From the NCBI RefSeq assembly GCF_040253615.1, contig NZ_JBEJGY010000004.1, forward strand, positions 310,001-374,000: a stretch of DNA of 64,000 bases. Direction: 5' to 3'. Positions 1 through 11,100 of the stretch are shown here, piece by piece. Position numbers and translations under genes: made by a program. The DNA is from Streptomyces sp. Edi4. Its GTDB lineage: Bacteria; Actinomycetota; Actinomycetes; Streptomycetales; Streptomycetaceae. The stretch's first letter is position 1. The number at the start of each line of letters is the position of its first letter. The notes beneath the pieces were generated by a model, which made no database searches, was not told the DNA's origin, and was given only the letters and a program-made list of their open reading frames with translations.

Positions 1-1
1 G

Positions 2-2761
2 CTCGTCGAGGACCTGGGTGCGCTGTACGACGGCCGGGAGCTGCCGGCGCTGCCGGTGCGTTACGCCGACTACGCGCGGTGGCAGGCCGACCGGGCCGGC
101 GAGGGCCGCTGGGCCCCGCAGCTCGACCACTGGCGCGCACGGCTCGCCGGACCGCTGCCCGTGCTCGACCTGCCGGCCGACCGGCCGCGTCCCGCGACCC
201 CGAGTCTGGCCGGCGCGGTCCACGAGTTCACGCTGCCCGCCGAACTGACCGAGCGGCTGCGCGCGTTGGGATCCCAGCACGGCGCCACGCTCTTCATGGT
301 GCTGCTCGCCGGCTACCAGGCGCTGCTCGGCCGGCTGTCCGGGGCCACCGACGTGGTCATCGGCACGCCGGTCGCCGGACGCGGACAGCGCGAACTGGAC
401 GGCGTGGTGGGCTGCTTCGTCAACACCCTCGCCCTGCGGGGCGACTTGTCCGGCGACCCGGCCTTCACCGACCTGCTGGCGCGCGTCCGCGCCGGTGCGC
501 TCGCCGACTTCGAGTGCCAGGACGTGCCGTTCGAGCAGGTCCTGGACGCCGTCGGCGCCGAGCGCGACCCCGCGAGGCACCCGGTCTTCCAGACCATGCT
601 GACCCTCCAGAGCGCCCGGCCGCCCCGGGCCGGCTTCGACGGCCTGCGCGTGGAGCCCATCGAGGCGCGCACCGGGTCCTGCCTGATGGACCTGATGTTC
701 ACCGCCGTCGAGCAGGACGGATGCCTGGCGTTCTCGGTGGAGTACGCCACCGACCTCTTCGACGAGGAGAGCGTGGCCCGTCTCGCGCACCGCTTCGGCG
801 TGCTGCTCACGGCCGCCGCCGACGCGCCGGACACGGCGCTGTCACGGCTCGCGCTGCTGGACGCCGAGGAGCGCCGCACCGTCCTGACCGACTGGAACGC
901 CACCGCGCGCCCGTTCCCGTCCGGCGGCCTGCACGACCTGGTCGCGGCGGCCGCCGCCCGCACCCCCGACGCCCCGGCCCTGGAGTACGAGGGCCGCGCC
1001 ACCAGCTACGCCGATCTGGAGACCGCCGCCGAACGGTGCGCCGCCCGCCTGCGCGCCCTCGGCGTCGACGGGCAGAGCGTGGTCGCGGTGCACGCGGCCC
1101 CCACCCCGCTGCTCGTCACCGCCCTGCTCGGCGTGATGAAGGCGGGCGCCGCCTTCACCACACTCGATCCCGAACTGCCCGAACCGCGGCTGCGCCTGCT
1201 CCTCGACCTGTCCGGCGCGCACCTGGTCCTCACCGACGACGGCGCGCCACGCCCCCTCTTCGACAAGATCACGGTGGTCCCGATCGAGGCACCCGGCGAG
1301 CCCGCCGGGGCCGTCCAGGTGCCGCAGGCCCCGACCGAGCCGGACGCGCTGGCCTGCGTCTTCTTCACCTCCGGCACCACCGGAACCCCCAAGGGGTCGA
1401 TGTTCACGCACGGGGGCCTGGTGAACTTCACCCTCGCGATGGCGCGGGAGTTCAGGCTGGCCCCCGGCGACCGCTTCCTCCAGCTGGCCTCCACCGGCTT
1501 CGACGTCCTGCTCGAAGAGCTGTTCCCGGCGCTTGCGGCCGGCGCCACCGTGGTGCTGCCCGGCTCCCGCCTCCTGACCCGAGGCGTCGACCTGACCGGG
1601 TATCTGGCGGAGCACCGCGTCAGTGGCCTGGAGCTGACCACCGCGTACTGGCACGACTGGGTCGGTCAACTGGAGCGTACCGGAGGCCAGTTGCCCAAGA
1701 CGCTGCGGTTCGTCGCGATGGGCGGCGAGCGGGTGCGCCGCGACCGGCTCGCCGCCTGGCAGCGGTACGGGGTCGCGCTGGTGCATGTGTACGGTCTGAC
1801 CGAGGTGACCTGCACCTCGACCACCCTGCGCGTGGAGGACCAGGCGGTGGGCGGCGACGGCCTGCCGATCGGCCGACCGCTGGCCAACACCCGGGTCTAT
1901 CTCCTGGACCCGTCCGGCCGGCCCGTGCCCATCGGCGCCCCGGGCGAGCTGCACCTGGGCGGTGCGGGCCTGGCCCGTGGCTATCTCGGCCGCCCGGGCC
2001 TGACCGCCGAGCGCTTCGTGCCCGACCCGTTCGGTGAGCCCGGCGCCCGGCTCTACCGCACCGGTGACCTGGCGCGCCACCGGGCCGACGGCACCGTGGA
2101 GTTCATCGGCCGCGCCGATCAGCAGGTGAAGATCCGGGGCCACCGGATCGAGCCCGGCGAGGTGGAGGCCCAGCTCGCCGAGCGGCCCGAGGTCGGCGCC
2201 GCCGCCGTGGTGGTCCGCGAGGACGAGCCGGGCGAGAAGCGTCTGATCGCCTATGTGGTGGCCGCCGCCGGCCGTGATCTGGACGTCTTCGCACTGCGGG
2301 CCGCGCTGCGCGAACGCCTCCCGGCCCATCTGGTGCCGTCCGCGATCATTCCGCTGCCCGCGCTGCCGCTGAACGGGAACGGCAAGCTCGATCGCGGGGC
2401 GCTGCCACGGCCCGGCCGCGCCGAACTGGCCCACGGCGCGGCGGCCGCCCCGCGCACCCCCCTGGAGAAGGAGATCGCGGAGCTGGCCGGCGAACTGCTC
2501 GGTCTGCCGGGGGTCGGCGTCCACGACAACCTCTTCGATCTGGGCCTGCACTCGCTGCTCGCCACGCGCTTCGCCGCCCGGGTCCTCGACGCCTGCCGGG
2601 TCGAGGTGCCGCTCCGGGTCTTCTACGAAGCCCCCACGGTGGCCGAACTCGCCCTGAGGATCGTTCAGTTCCAGGCCGAGGCGAGCGATCCGGACGATCT
2701 GGAGCTCCTGCTCGCGGAGCTGGAGGCGGAGGACGGCGCCGCCGACACCGCCACCTCCTGA
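2..2761 (+). CDS. Nonribosomal peptide synthetase, 3' part (partial C, then A-T)
   Basis: The reading frame is open from base 2, so the start lies upstream of the window; 919 residues are visible. In order: the C-terminal part of a condensation domain (about residues 1-290, with the V-R-Y-A-D-Y-A-R-W-Q segment and the GCFVNTLALR motif), an adenylation domain (about 310-800; core A3 FFTSGTTGTPKG near residue 454, A5 VYGLTE, A7 YRTGDL, A10 NGNGKLDR) and a thiolation domain (about 825-890) whose phosphopantetheine motif reads DLGLHSLL instead of the usual DLGGHSLL. It ends in an acidic tail, possibly a docking segment, and has no thioesterase or epimerase. Read by hand on GrsA numbering, the substrate pocket is roughly D-V-E-A-A-G-V-C-T-K. 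The Glu at the 239 position could suit a basic side chain, but this is inference. It activates one amino acid and passes the chain on, presumably to the NRPS starting at 5127. Confidence 0.93.
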   Translation, partial: LVEDLGALYDGRELPALPVRYADYARWQADRAGEGRWAPQLDHWRARLAGPLPVLDLPADRPRPATPSLAGAVHEFTLPAELTERLRALGSQHGATLFMVLLAGYQALLGRLSGATDVVIGTPVAGRGQRELDGVVGCFVNTLALRGDLSGDPAFTDLLARVRAGALADFECQDVPFEQVLDAVGAERDPARHPVFQTMLTLQSARPPRAGFDGLRVEPIEARTGSCLMDLMFTAVEQDGCLAFSVEYATDLFDEESVARLAHRFGVLLTAAADAPDTALSRLALLDAEERRTVLTDWNATARPFPSGGLHDLVAAAAARTPDAPALEYEGRATSYADLETAAERCAARLRALGVDGQSVVAVHAAPTPLLVTALLGVMKAGAAFTTLDPELPEPRLRLLLDLSGAHLVLTDDGAPRPLFDKITVVPIEAPGEPAGAVQVPQAPTEPDALACVFFTSGTTGTPKGSMFTHGGLVNFTLAMAREFRLAPGDRFLQLASTGFDVLLEELFPALAAGATVVLPGSRLLTRGVDLTGYLAEHRVSGLELTTAYWHDWVGQLERTGGQLPKTLRFVAMGGERVRRDRLAAWQRYGVALVHVYGLTEVTCTSTTLRVEDQAVGGDGLPIGRPLANTRVYLLDPSGRPVPIGAPGELHLGGAGLARGYLGRPGLTAERFVPDPFGEPGARLYRTGDLARHRADGTVEFIGRADQQVKIRGHRIEPGEVEAQLAERPEVGAAAVVVREDEPGEKRLIAYVVAAAGRDLDVFALRAALRERLPAHLVPSAIIPLPALPLNGNGKLDRGALPRPGRAELAHGAAAAPRTPLEKEIAELAGELLGLPGVGVHDNLFDLGLHSLLATRFAARVLDACRVEVPLRVFYEAPTVAELALRIVQFQAEASDPDDLELLLAELEAEDGAADTATS

Positions 2762-2835
2762 CCCCGGCCAGAACTCCCGGCGCACCCGCCGCCTTCCACC
2801 CCGACCGGCCGCAACCCGGCCCCTGGAGGAACCCC

Positions 2836-3945
2836 ATGTCCATCGCCCCGGCCCTGCTGGAGGACTGGCTCCGCGAGCGGTACTTCACCACCACCTACGA
2901 CATCAGCAGCAGCGGCGTCGAGAACTACACCGTGGACCAGGTGCTCGCCCTGGCCGGCACGAGCGCCGCCTCGCTCGGCGGCATCATGTTCCGCGACAGC
3001 CACTCCCTTGGCGCCGAGCCGCTGCGCGCCGCCCTCGCCGAGCGGCACGGCACCGACCCCGGCTCGGTGATCGCCACGCAGGGTTCGAGCGAGGCCATCT
3101 ATCTGGTGATGCACGCCCTGCTCGAGCCGGGCGACGAGATCGTGGTGCAGGCCCCGGCCTACCACGCGCTGGTCGAGGTGGCGGCGTCGATCGGCTGCCG
3201 GATCGTCGAGTGGGCGATGCGCACCGAGCACGGTGTGGTCACCAACGAGGACGAACTGCTCGCGCTGATCGGCCCGGGCACCGCCATGGTGGTGGTCAAC
3301 TTCCCGCACAACCCCACCGGCGCCACGGTGACCGAAGTCCAGCAGGGCGCCATCATCAACGCCTGTGCGCGGTACGGGACTTGGCTCGCCTGGGACAACG
3401 CCTTCAGGGACCTGGTGTACGACCGCGCGCCGCTGCCCGACCCCACGCCTCGCTACGCGCGGGCGGTCTCCTTCGGCACCCTGTCCAAGGCGTACGGGCT
3501 GCCGGGGCTGCGGGTGGGGTGGGCGCTGGCCGCGCCCGACGTCCTCGCGGGGTGTGTGCGCCGCCGCGACTACACGAGTCTGGCGCTCTCCCCACTGGTG
3601 GAGGCCGTCGCCACGCATGCCGTGCGCCACGCCGACGAGCTGCTGCACCCCCGGCTCGCGCAGGCCACCGCCAACCGGGCGGTGCTCGGCGACTGGCTGG
3701 CCCGCCACCGCGACCGGGTGGTCGCCGACCTGCCGGCCGGCGGGGTCACCGTCTTCCCCGAGCTGACGACGGTGGACGACGTGACCGTGTTCGCCGACCG
3801 GCTCGACCGCGAGCACGGCGTGCTGGTGGTGCCCGGCGTCTGTTTCGGCGCCCCCCGGCACATCCGGCTCGGCTTCGGCGGCGCGCGCGACGAACTCGTC
3901 GCGGGCCTCGACAAACTCGCCTCCCTGCTGCCCGTGGCCGGCTGA
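2836..3945 (+). CDS. PLP-dependent aminotransferase-fold enzyme, capreomycidine synthase (VioD)-like
   Basis: A fold-type I PLP enzyme of 369 residues. The ATG is preceded by GGAGG at a good distance (2824-2828). Features remembered from the VioD/streptothricin OrfR family are present in order: LRERYF with SSSGVENY near the N-terminus, a GSSEA segment, NFPHNPTGA, and the cofactor lysine in SFGTLSKAYGLPG (K218). In viomycin biosynthesis VioD turns (2S,3S)-3-hydroxy-L-arginine into the cyclic guanidine amino acid capreomycidine. The arginine-hydroxylase-like gene starts 58 bases downstream on the same strand, which is the substrate-supplying partner expected for this activity. An ordinary aminotransferase is the alternative, but the N-terminal motifs and the neighbour argue for capreomycidine synthase. 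The gene sits between two NRPS genes, so the product is most likely loaded by one of their modules. Confidence 0.82.
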   Translation: MSIAPALLEDWLRERYFTTTYDISSSGVENYTVDQVLALAGTSAASLGGIMFRDSHSLGAEPLRAALAERHGTDPGSVIATQGSSEAIYLVMHALLEPGDEIVVQAPAYHALVEVAASIGCRIVEWAMRTEHGVVTNEDELLALIGPGTAMVVVNFPHNPTGATVTEVQQGAIINACARYGTWLAWDNAFRDLVYDRAPLPDPTPRYARAVSFGTLSKAYGLPGLRVGWALAAPDVLAGCVRRRDYTSLALSPLVEAVATHAVRHADELLHPRLAQATANRAVLGDWLARHRDRVVADLPAGGVTVFPELTTVDDVTVFADRLDREHGVLVVPGVCFGAPRHIRLGFGGARDELVAGLDKLASLLPVAG

Positions 3946-4003
3946 CCCGCGCGCCGCGCCCCACCGAACCTTTCGCACCCACCGACCCGAGGTGACCCGC
4001 CCG

Positions 4004-5035
4004 ATGCACACCCTCACACTCGACGCCGCCGACGCCGACGCGATCGCCTCCCTGCTCGACGAGCTGGCCGACCAGTACGCCGACGTCGAGGATCAGGCCT
4101 TCCAGGACGAACTGACCGTTCAGTCCCACCGGCTGCCGCTCGCGCTGCGCCGTTTCCTGACCGATTTTCGGCTGCACGAGCCCGCCGGGGCCTGCGTGGT
4201 CTCGGGCTACCGCGTCGATCAGGACCGCGTCGGCGCCACCCCGGCGCACTGGCGCCACCGTCACGGGCTCTCGCCCGCGCTCCGCGAGGAAATATTCCTC
4301 CTGCTGTGCGGGGCGCTGCTCGGCGAACCGGTCGCCTGGGCCACCCAGCAGGACGGATACCTGGTGCACGACGTCCTGCCGGTCAAGGGCCACCAGGACG
4401 AGCAGATCGGCACCGGCAGCAACCAGACCATCTTCTGGCACGTGGAGGACGCCTTCCACCCCTACCGGGGCGACTACGTGGGCCTGCTCTGCCTGCGCAA
4501 CCCCGACCGGGTGCCGACCACTTTCGTCGGCGCCCAGGACCTGGAGATCTCCGCCGCCGACCGCCGCGTCCTCGCGGAGCCGCGCTTTTTCATGCTGCCC
4601 GACAACTCCCACCTCCAGATGCTGGACAGCGGGCCCGGCCGGCCCCTGACGGGCGGCTCGCGGCTCTTGGACGCCGCGTACGAGCGCCTGAAGCGGATGC
4701 TGGAGGACGCAGCGCCGGTGCCGGTGCTCTTCGGCTCACCGCACGACCCGTATCTGTGCCTGGATCCGTACTTCATGGATCTCGACCGGCTCGATTCGCA
4801 GGCCCGGGGCGCGCTGCGACGGCTCTCGGACGAGATCGACCGCCGTCTCGGCGGCGCCGCGCTCGCCCCCGGCGAGATCGTCTTCGTCGACAACTACCGC
4901 GCGGTACACGGCCGCAGCTCCTTCTCGGCGCGCTTCGACGGCACCGACCGCTGGCTCAAGCGGATCAATGTCGCCCGCGATCTGCGCAAGTCCCGCGACG
5001 CCCGGGCCGCCGCCGGCTCCCGCGTCCTGTTCTGA
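4004..5035 (+). CDS. Fe(II)/2-oxoglutarate dioxygenase, L-arginine 3-hydroxylase (VioC/OrfP)-like
   Basis: A 343-residue clavaminate synthase-like dioxygenase. The iron triad is readable: WHVEDAFHP supplies H146 and E148, and AVHGRSSF supplies H302. A basic C-terminal stretch (RWLKRINVARDLRKSR) offers the arginine that would bind 2-oxoglutarate. VioC and its streptothricin counterpart hydroxylate C3 of free L-arginine, and the resemblance in length and motif order is good. ATG at 4004 is preferred because GAGGTGA at 3990-3996 lies at ribosome-binding distance; the GTG at 3992 would overlap that site. The neighbouring VioD-like gene would cyclise the product to capreomycidine. An enduracididine-type hydroxylase (MppO-like) is an alternative with the same fold. 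Confidence 0.83.
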   Translation: MHTLTLDAADADAIASLLDELADQYADVEDQAFQDELTVQSHRLPLALRRFLTDFRLHEPAGACVVSGYRVDQDRVGATPAHWRHRHGLSPALREEIFLLLCGALLGEPVAWATQQDGYLVHDVLPVKGHQDEQIGTGSNQTIFWHVEDAFHPYRGDYVGLLCLRNPDRVPTTFVGAQDLEISAADRRVLAEPRFFMLPDNSHLQMLDSGPGRPLTGGSRLLDAAYERLKRMLEDAAPVPVLFGSPHDPYLCLDPYFMDLDRLDSQARGALRRLSDEIDRRLGGAALAPGEIVFVDNYRAVHGRSSFSARFDGTDRWLKRINVARDLRKSRDARAAAGSRVLF

Positions 5036-5126
5036 CCCGGGCCCGCCGGACCCGGCCTCCGTACGCCCGGCACCGCCTTCCATCACCCGCCTTCGGGCCC
5101 GCCTGACCTTCTCCGGGGAGAGCACC

Positions 5127-8100
5127 GTGAGCACCACCCGCACCGCCGCCGACGCCACCGCCGACGAAACCGCACGCCGCATCGCCGGCCTGTCGCCCGA
5201 GCAGCGGGCCAGGCTCGAGGCCCGGCTGCGCGAGCGGGCGGAGCGGCGCCCGGCCGCGCCCGCCCAGGGGGTGCCGCGCCGCGCGCCGGGGACTTCGGTG
5301 CCGCTCTCCTTCACCCAGGAGCAGATCTGGCTGGCCCAGCAGCTCGCTCCCCGGTCGGCGGCGTACAACGTGCCGATGGCGGTGGCCTGTTCGGGCCCGC
5401 TGGACGGTGAGCGGCTGGCCGGCGCGTTCCGCGCGGTGATCGCCCGGCACGAAGTGCTGCGCACGACGTTCGGCGCCGGAAACGACGGGCTCCCCGTCCA
5501 ACGGGTGCACGACGAGGCGCGGTTCACGCTCGCGGTGACCGACCTCAGTGCCCTGGCACCGGGCGAGGCGGAGGCGCGGGTGCGCGAGCGGCTTGCCGAG
5601 GAGGCCCGCACCCCGTTCGACCTGACCTCCGGGCCGCTGCTGCGGGCCGCGCTGCTGCGCACATCGGAGCGGGAGCATGTGCTCGCGCTGACGGTGCATC
5701 ACATCGTGGCCGATGCCTGGTCGGTCCAGGTGCTGCTCGCCGAGGTCTCGGCGGCCTACCGGGCGGCGGGCGAGCCCGATGGCTCGGCGCCCGCGCCCCT
5801 GCCGGTGCAGTACGGCGACTTCGCCGCCTGGCAGCGCGGCCGCCTGGAAGGCGCGGCCCACGAGGAGAGCCTGCGCTACTGGCAGCAGCGGCTCGCCGGC
5901 CTCAGCGAGGCACCGCCCCCGGCCACCGCGACAGTGCGTCCCGAGGGCGCACCGGGCGCCGGCACCCACACCGTCGAGCTGCCCGCCGATGTCACGGCCG
6001 GACTGCGGGCGCTGGCCGCAGGGCACCGCACCACGCTCTTCACGGTGGCGCTCGCGGCCCTCCAGGTGCTGCTGCACCGCTACGGCGGACAGCCGGACCC
6101 GGTGGTCGCCACGCCGGTGGGCGGCCGCGAACGCACCGAGCTCGAAGGCCTGATCGGCTGCTTCGTCAATACGCTGCTCCTGCGCGGCGACCTGAGCGGG
6201 GAGCCGACGTTCGCTCAGCTCCTGGAGCGGGTCACCGAGGCGACCCGGCGCGACTTCCAGCACCAGGAGGTGCCGTTCGAGCAGCTGGCCGCGCAGCTGC
6301 GGGCCGGCTCCCCCGACGGCCTCGCCCGCACCATGCTCGTCCTCGACCATGCCACCCCGGCCCAGGGCTCCGGTCAAAGCCCCGCGGGGGCAGGGGAGTT
6401 GGCGCTGCGACCGCTGGAGGGGGCAGGCCCGGCCGACGCCAAGCGCGATCTGACGTTCACCGTCTCGGACACCGGCGCCACCCTGGTGCTGACGCTGGTC
6501 CACCGCACCGACCGCTACGAGGAGCGTTCCGCCGAGCGGCTGCTCGGCCACTACGCGACCCTGCTGCGGGAGGCGTGCGCGAAGCCGCACCGGCCGGTCG
6601 GCCGGCTGCCGCTGCTGAGCGCCGCCGAGCGCGAGCTCGTCCTGGACACGTGGAACGACACCGCCCTTGCGGTGCCCTCCGGCACCTTCCACGGCCGCTT
6701 CGCCGAGCAGGCCGCGCGGACCCCGGACGCCGTCGCGGTGGTCGGCGCCGACGGCACGTACCGCTACGGCGACCTCGACCGGCTCGCCAACCGGTTCGCC
6801 CACCACCTGCGCGCCCTCGGCGTGGGCGCCGAGACCCCCGTGGGGATCTGCCTGGAGCGCGGGGCGTGGACCGTGGTGGCCCTGCTCGCGGTCCTGAAGG
6901 CGGGCGGCTGCTATGTTCCGATCGACCCCGCCCAGCCCCGGGAGCGGATGGCGATGATGCTCGCCGACACCGCCGCTCCTGTGGTGATCACCCGCGCCGC
7001 GTCGGCGGGTCCGCTGCCCGAGGGCGTGCGGGCGGTCGTCGTGGGCGAGGCGGAGCTCGGCGCGCTGCCCGGCACCCCGCCCGATGTGAGCGTCGATCCG
7101 GCGCGGGCGGCGTACGTCCTGTTCACCTCCGGGTCCACCGGGCGCCCCAAGGGCGTGGTGGTCGAGCACCGTCAGCTGCTCAACTACCGTGCAGCCGTGG
7201 TCCACGCGCTCGACCTGGCGGACGGCGCCGGGTACGCGATGGTGCAGCCGTTCACCTTCGACTCGTGCCTCACGGTGCTCTCGGCGGCGCTCCTCGGCGG
7301 CGGCACACTGCACATGGTGGACGCCGGCACCGCATCGGACGGGCGGCTGCTCGCGGCCTACTTCGCCGAGCACACGGTGGACTACCTCAAGATCAGCCCC
7401 TCGCACCTGGCGGCGCTGGAAGGACCCGGCGCCGCACACCGGGTGCTGCCCCGACGGGGCCTGATCCTGGGGGGCGAGGGCTCGACAAGCACCTGGGTGC
7501 GCGAGCTCCTGGGCCGCGCCGAGTGCCGGGTCCTCAACCATTACGGGCCGACCGAGACCACGGTCGGCGTGACCACGCACCATCCCTTGGCGCACGAGCT
7601 CGCCGCCACCGCGACCGTGCCCATCGGCCGGCCCCTGGGCAACGTCCGGGCGTACGTCCTGGACGGGGCGGGCGAACCGGTGCCGCTCGGCGTGCCCGGT
7701 GAGCTGTTCATCGGCGGCGCCCAGGTAACCCGGGGCTATCTGGGCCGCCCGGGCCTGACCGCCGAACGCTTCGTGCCCGACCCGTTCGGCGCGCCCGGCG
7801 CCCGTCTCTACCGCACCGGCGACCTGGCACGCCGCCTGGCGGACGGTGCGATCGAGTTCCTTGGGCGCCTCGACGACCAGGTGAAGATCCGGGGCTTCCG
7901 GGTCGAACTGGGCGAGGTGGAGGCGGCGTTGGCCGCCCTGGAGTCGGTGGCTTCGGCAGCGGCCGTGGTGCGCGAGGAGCACGCGGGAGAGCGCCGGCTG
8001 GTCGGCTATGTCGTGCCCGCGCCGGGCGCCGAACTCGAAGTGGAGCTCCTGCGCGCCGAGTTGAAGTCGTCCCTGCCCGGCTACATGGTGCCCTCCGCCC

Positions 8101-11100
8101 TTGTGGTGCTCGACACCCTCCCCCTCACCCCCAATGGCAAACTCGACCGTCGCGCTCTGCCTGCGCCGCCGCGTCAGGAGTCCACGAGCAAACGCGCCGC
8201 CCGCGACGAGCGGGAAGCCGCCCTGTGCCGGATCTTCGCCGGAGTCCTCGGCACCGACCGCGTGCCGGGCATCGACGAGAGCTTCTTCGATCTCGGGGGT
8301 CACTCGCTGCTCGCGATGCGCCTGGCCGCGGTGATCCGTACCGAACTGGGCGCGGAAATCGGTGTCCGTGACATCTTCGAGACGCCCACCGTCGCGGCCC
8401 TGGCCGCCCGCCTGGAGCAGGCCGGGCCCGCCGCCGCGCTGCCGCCGCCGGCCCCCGCCGAACACCGGCCCGCCCGCATCCCGCTCTCCCACGCGCAGGC
8501 CCGCCTCTGGTTCCTCAACCGCATGGAGGGCCAGACCAGTGCCTACGCGATGCCCATCGTGCTGCGGCTCACCGAGTCCGTCGACACCGCCGCCCTGCGG
8601 GCCGCCCTCGACGACGTGGTCGAGCGGCACGAAACGCTGCGCACGCTCTTCCCCGAGACGGACGGCGAACCCCGCCAGCACATCCTGCCCGCCGCCCCCG
8701 GCCTGGTGGAGCTGACGGTGGCCGGCGCGGATGAGGCCTCGGCCCGGTCCCGGATCACCGGGCTGTGCGCGAGGCCCTTCGACCTCACGGACCAACTCCC
8801 GTTGCGCGCCGCGCTTTTCACGCTCGCACCCGACGAACACCTCCTGGTCCTCGTGCTGCACCACATCATCGGTGACGGCCTGTCCATGCGCCCCCTCACC
8901 CGGGACCTCACCACCGCCTACGACGCCAGGGCGGACGGCCGTGCACCCGAGTGGAGCCCGCTGCCCGTCCAGTACGCCGACCACACCCTCTGGCAGCGCC
9001 GGCACCTCGGCGACCCCGACACCCCCGGCACCCCGCTGCACGACCAGCTCACCCACTGGACCACCCACCTCGCGGGCCTGCCCGACGAGATCCCCCTGCC
9101 CACCGACCACCCGCGACCCGCCGAGCCCAGCCACCGCGCCGCCCGGCACACCACCCGCACCGACGCCGCCGTCCACGACCGGCTCGCCACCCACGCCCGC
9201 AGCCACCAGGCCACCCTCTTCCACACCCTGCACGCCGCCCTCGCCACCGTCCTCACCCACAACGGCGCGGGCACCGACGTCCCCATCGGCACCCCCACCG
9301 CGGGCCGTGCCCACCCCGAACTCGACGACCTCATCGGCTTCTTCGTCAACACCCTCGTCCTGCGCACCGACACCAGCGGCGAACCGACCCACACCCAGCT
9401 GCTGCACCGCACCCGCGACCTCGGCCTGACCGCCCTCAGCCACCAGGACCTGCCCTTCGAACGGCTCGTGGAAGCCCTCAACCCCACGCGCGCACCCCAC
9501 CGCCACCCCCTCTTCCAGACCGCCCTCACCCTCAACACCGCCACCGTCGCGCAGGATCAACTGGGCGCGACCGGCCTTGACTTCGAGAGCGCGGCGAAGT
9601 TCGACCTGTCCTTCACCGTCACCGAACACCACACCCCGGGCGGCGACCTGGACGGTCTCACCGTCACCATCGAGTACGCCGCCGACCTGTTCGAGCCGGT
9701 CACCGTCGAACGGCTCGCGGACCAGTTCCAGCGCGCCCTGCGCAACGCCGCCGACCACCCCGACGTCCCCCTGCCCGCCCTGGACCTGCTCGGCGAGAGC
9801 GGCCGGGCCGAACTGGCCGCTCTCGCCACCGGCGCCGCGCACCCGCTGCCGGACGCCGCCCTGCCGGAACTGTTCGCCGCCCAGGTCGCCCGCACCCCGC
9901 ACGCCACCGCCCTCACCCACGGCGCCGACACCCTCAGCTACGCTCAACTCGACGCTGTCACCGCCCACTTGGCCGGGCACCTGGTGGAGCTCGGCGCGGG
10001 CGGGGAACGCCGGATCGCCATCCTCCAGGAGCGCTCGGCGGCCCTGGTGGTGTCCACCCTGGCCGTGGTGCGGGCCGGTGGCGCGTATGTGCCGCTGAGC
10101 GAGAGCTGGCCGGCCGAGCGGATGGCGCTGGTCCTCGACGACACCGGCGCCGACCTCCTTCTGGTGGACGCCGCAACCCGTGACCTGCCGTTCGTGCGGG
10201 AGCGGGCCGCGGCGGGGGTACGGGTGGTGGACGTCTCGGCCCCGATGCCCGACAGCGCCGTCCAGCACCTTCCCGCCGTCCGGACCGACCGGCTCGCCTA
10301 CGTGATGTACACCTCCGGCTCCACCGGCCGCCCCAAGGGCGTGGCCGTCACCCACGCGGACGTCGCCGCGCTGGCCGGGGACCGCTGGTGGCGGCGCGAG
10401 GGTCACCACGAGCGGGTCCTCTTCCACTCCCCGCACGCCTTCGACGCGGCGACCTACGAGCTGTGGGTGCCGCTGCTCAACGGCGGCGAGGTCGTGGTCG
10501 CGCCGGTCGGCGCGCTGGACGCGGCACGTCTGGGGCAGCTGATCGCCCAGCACCAAGTCACCGCGCTCTGGCTGACCGCCGGCCTGTTCCGGCTGATCGC
10601 CGACGCCGCGCCAGAGAGCCTGGCCGGTGTGCGGGAGGTGATGACCGGTGGCGACGTGGTCCCGGCGGACGCGGTACGCCGCGTGCTGGCCGCCCACCCC
10701 CGGCTGCGCGTGGTCGACGGGTACGGTCCGACCGAGACCACTGTCTTCGCCACCCGGCACCCCATGGCCTCCTCGGACCGGCTCGGCGACACCGTGCCGA
10801 TCGGCCGCCCCCTGGACAACACGCGGGTCCAGGTCCTGGACGCCGGACTGCGCCAGGTGCCGCCGGGCGTGCCCGGTGAGCTGTTCGTCGGGGGCGCCGG
10901 GGTCGCACGCGGATATCTGGGCCGCCCCGGACTCACCGCCGAGCGGTTCCTGCCCGATCCGTTCGGCGAGCCGGGTGCCCGGATGTACCGCACGGGCGAC
11001 CTCGTCCGCTGGCAGTACGACGAGCGGGGCGAGGGGCGGCTCACGTTCATGGGCCGCACCGACGACCAGATCAAACTGCGCGGCTTCCGCGTCGAACCCG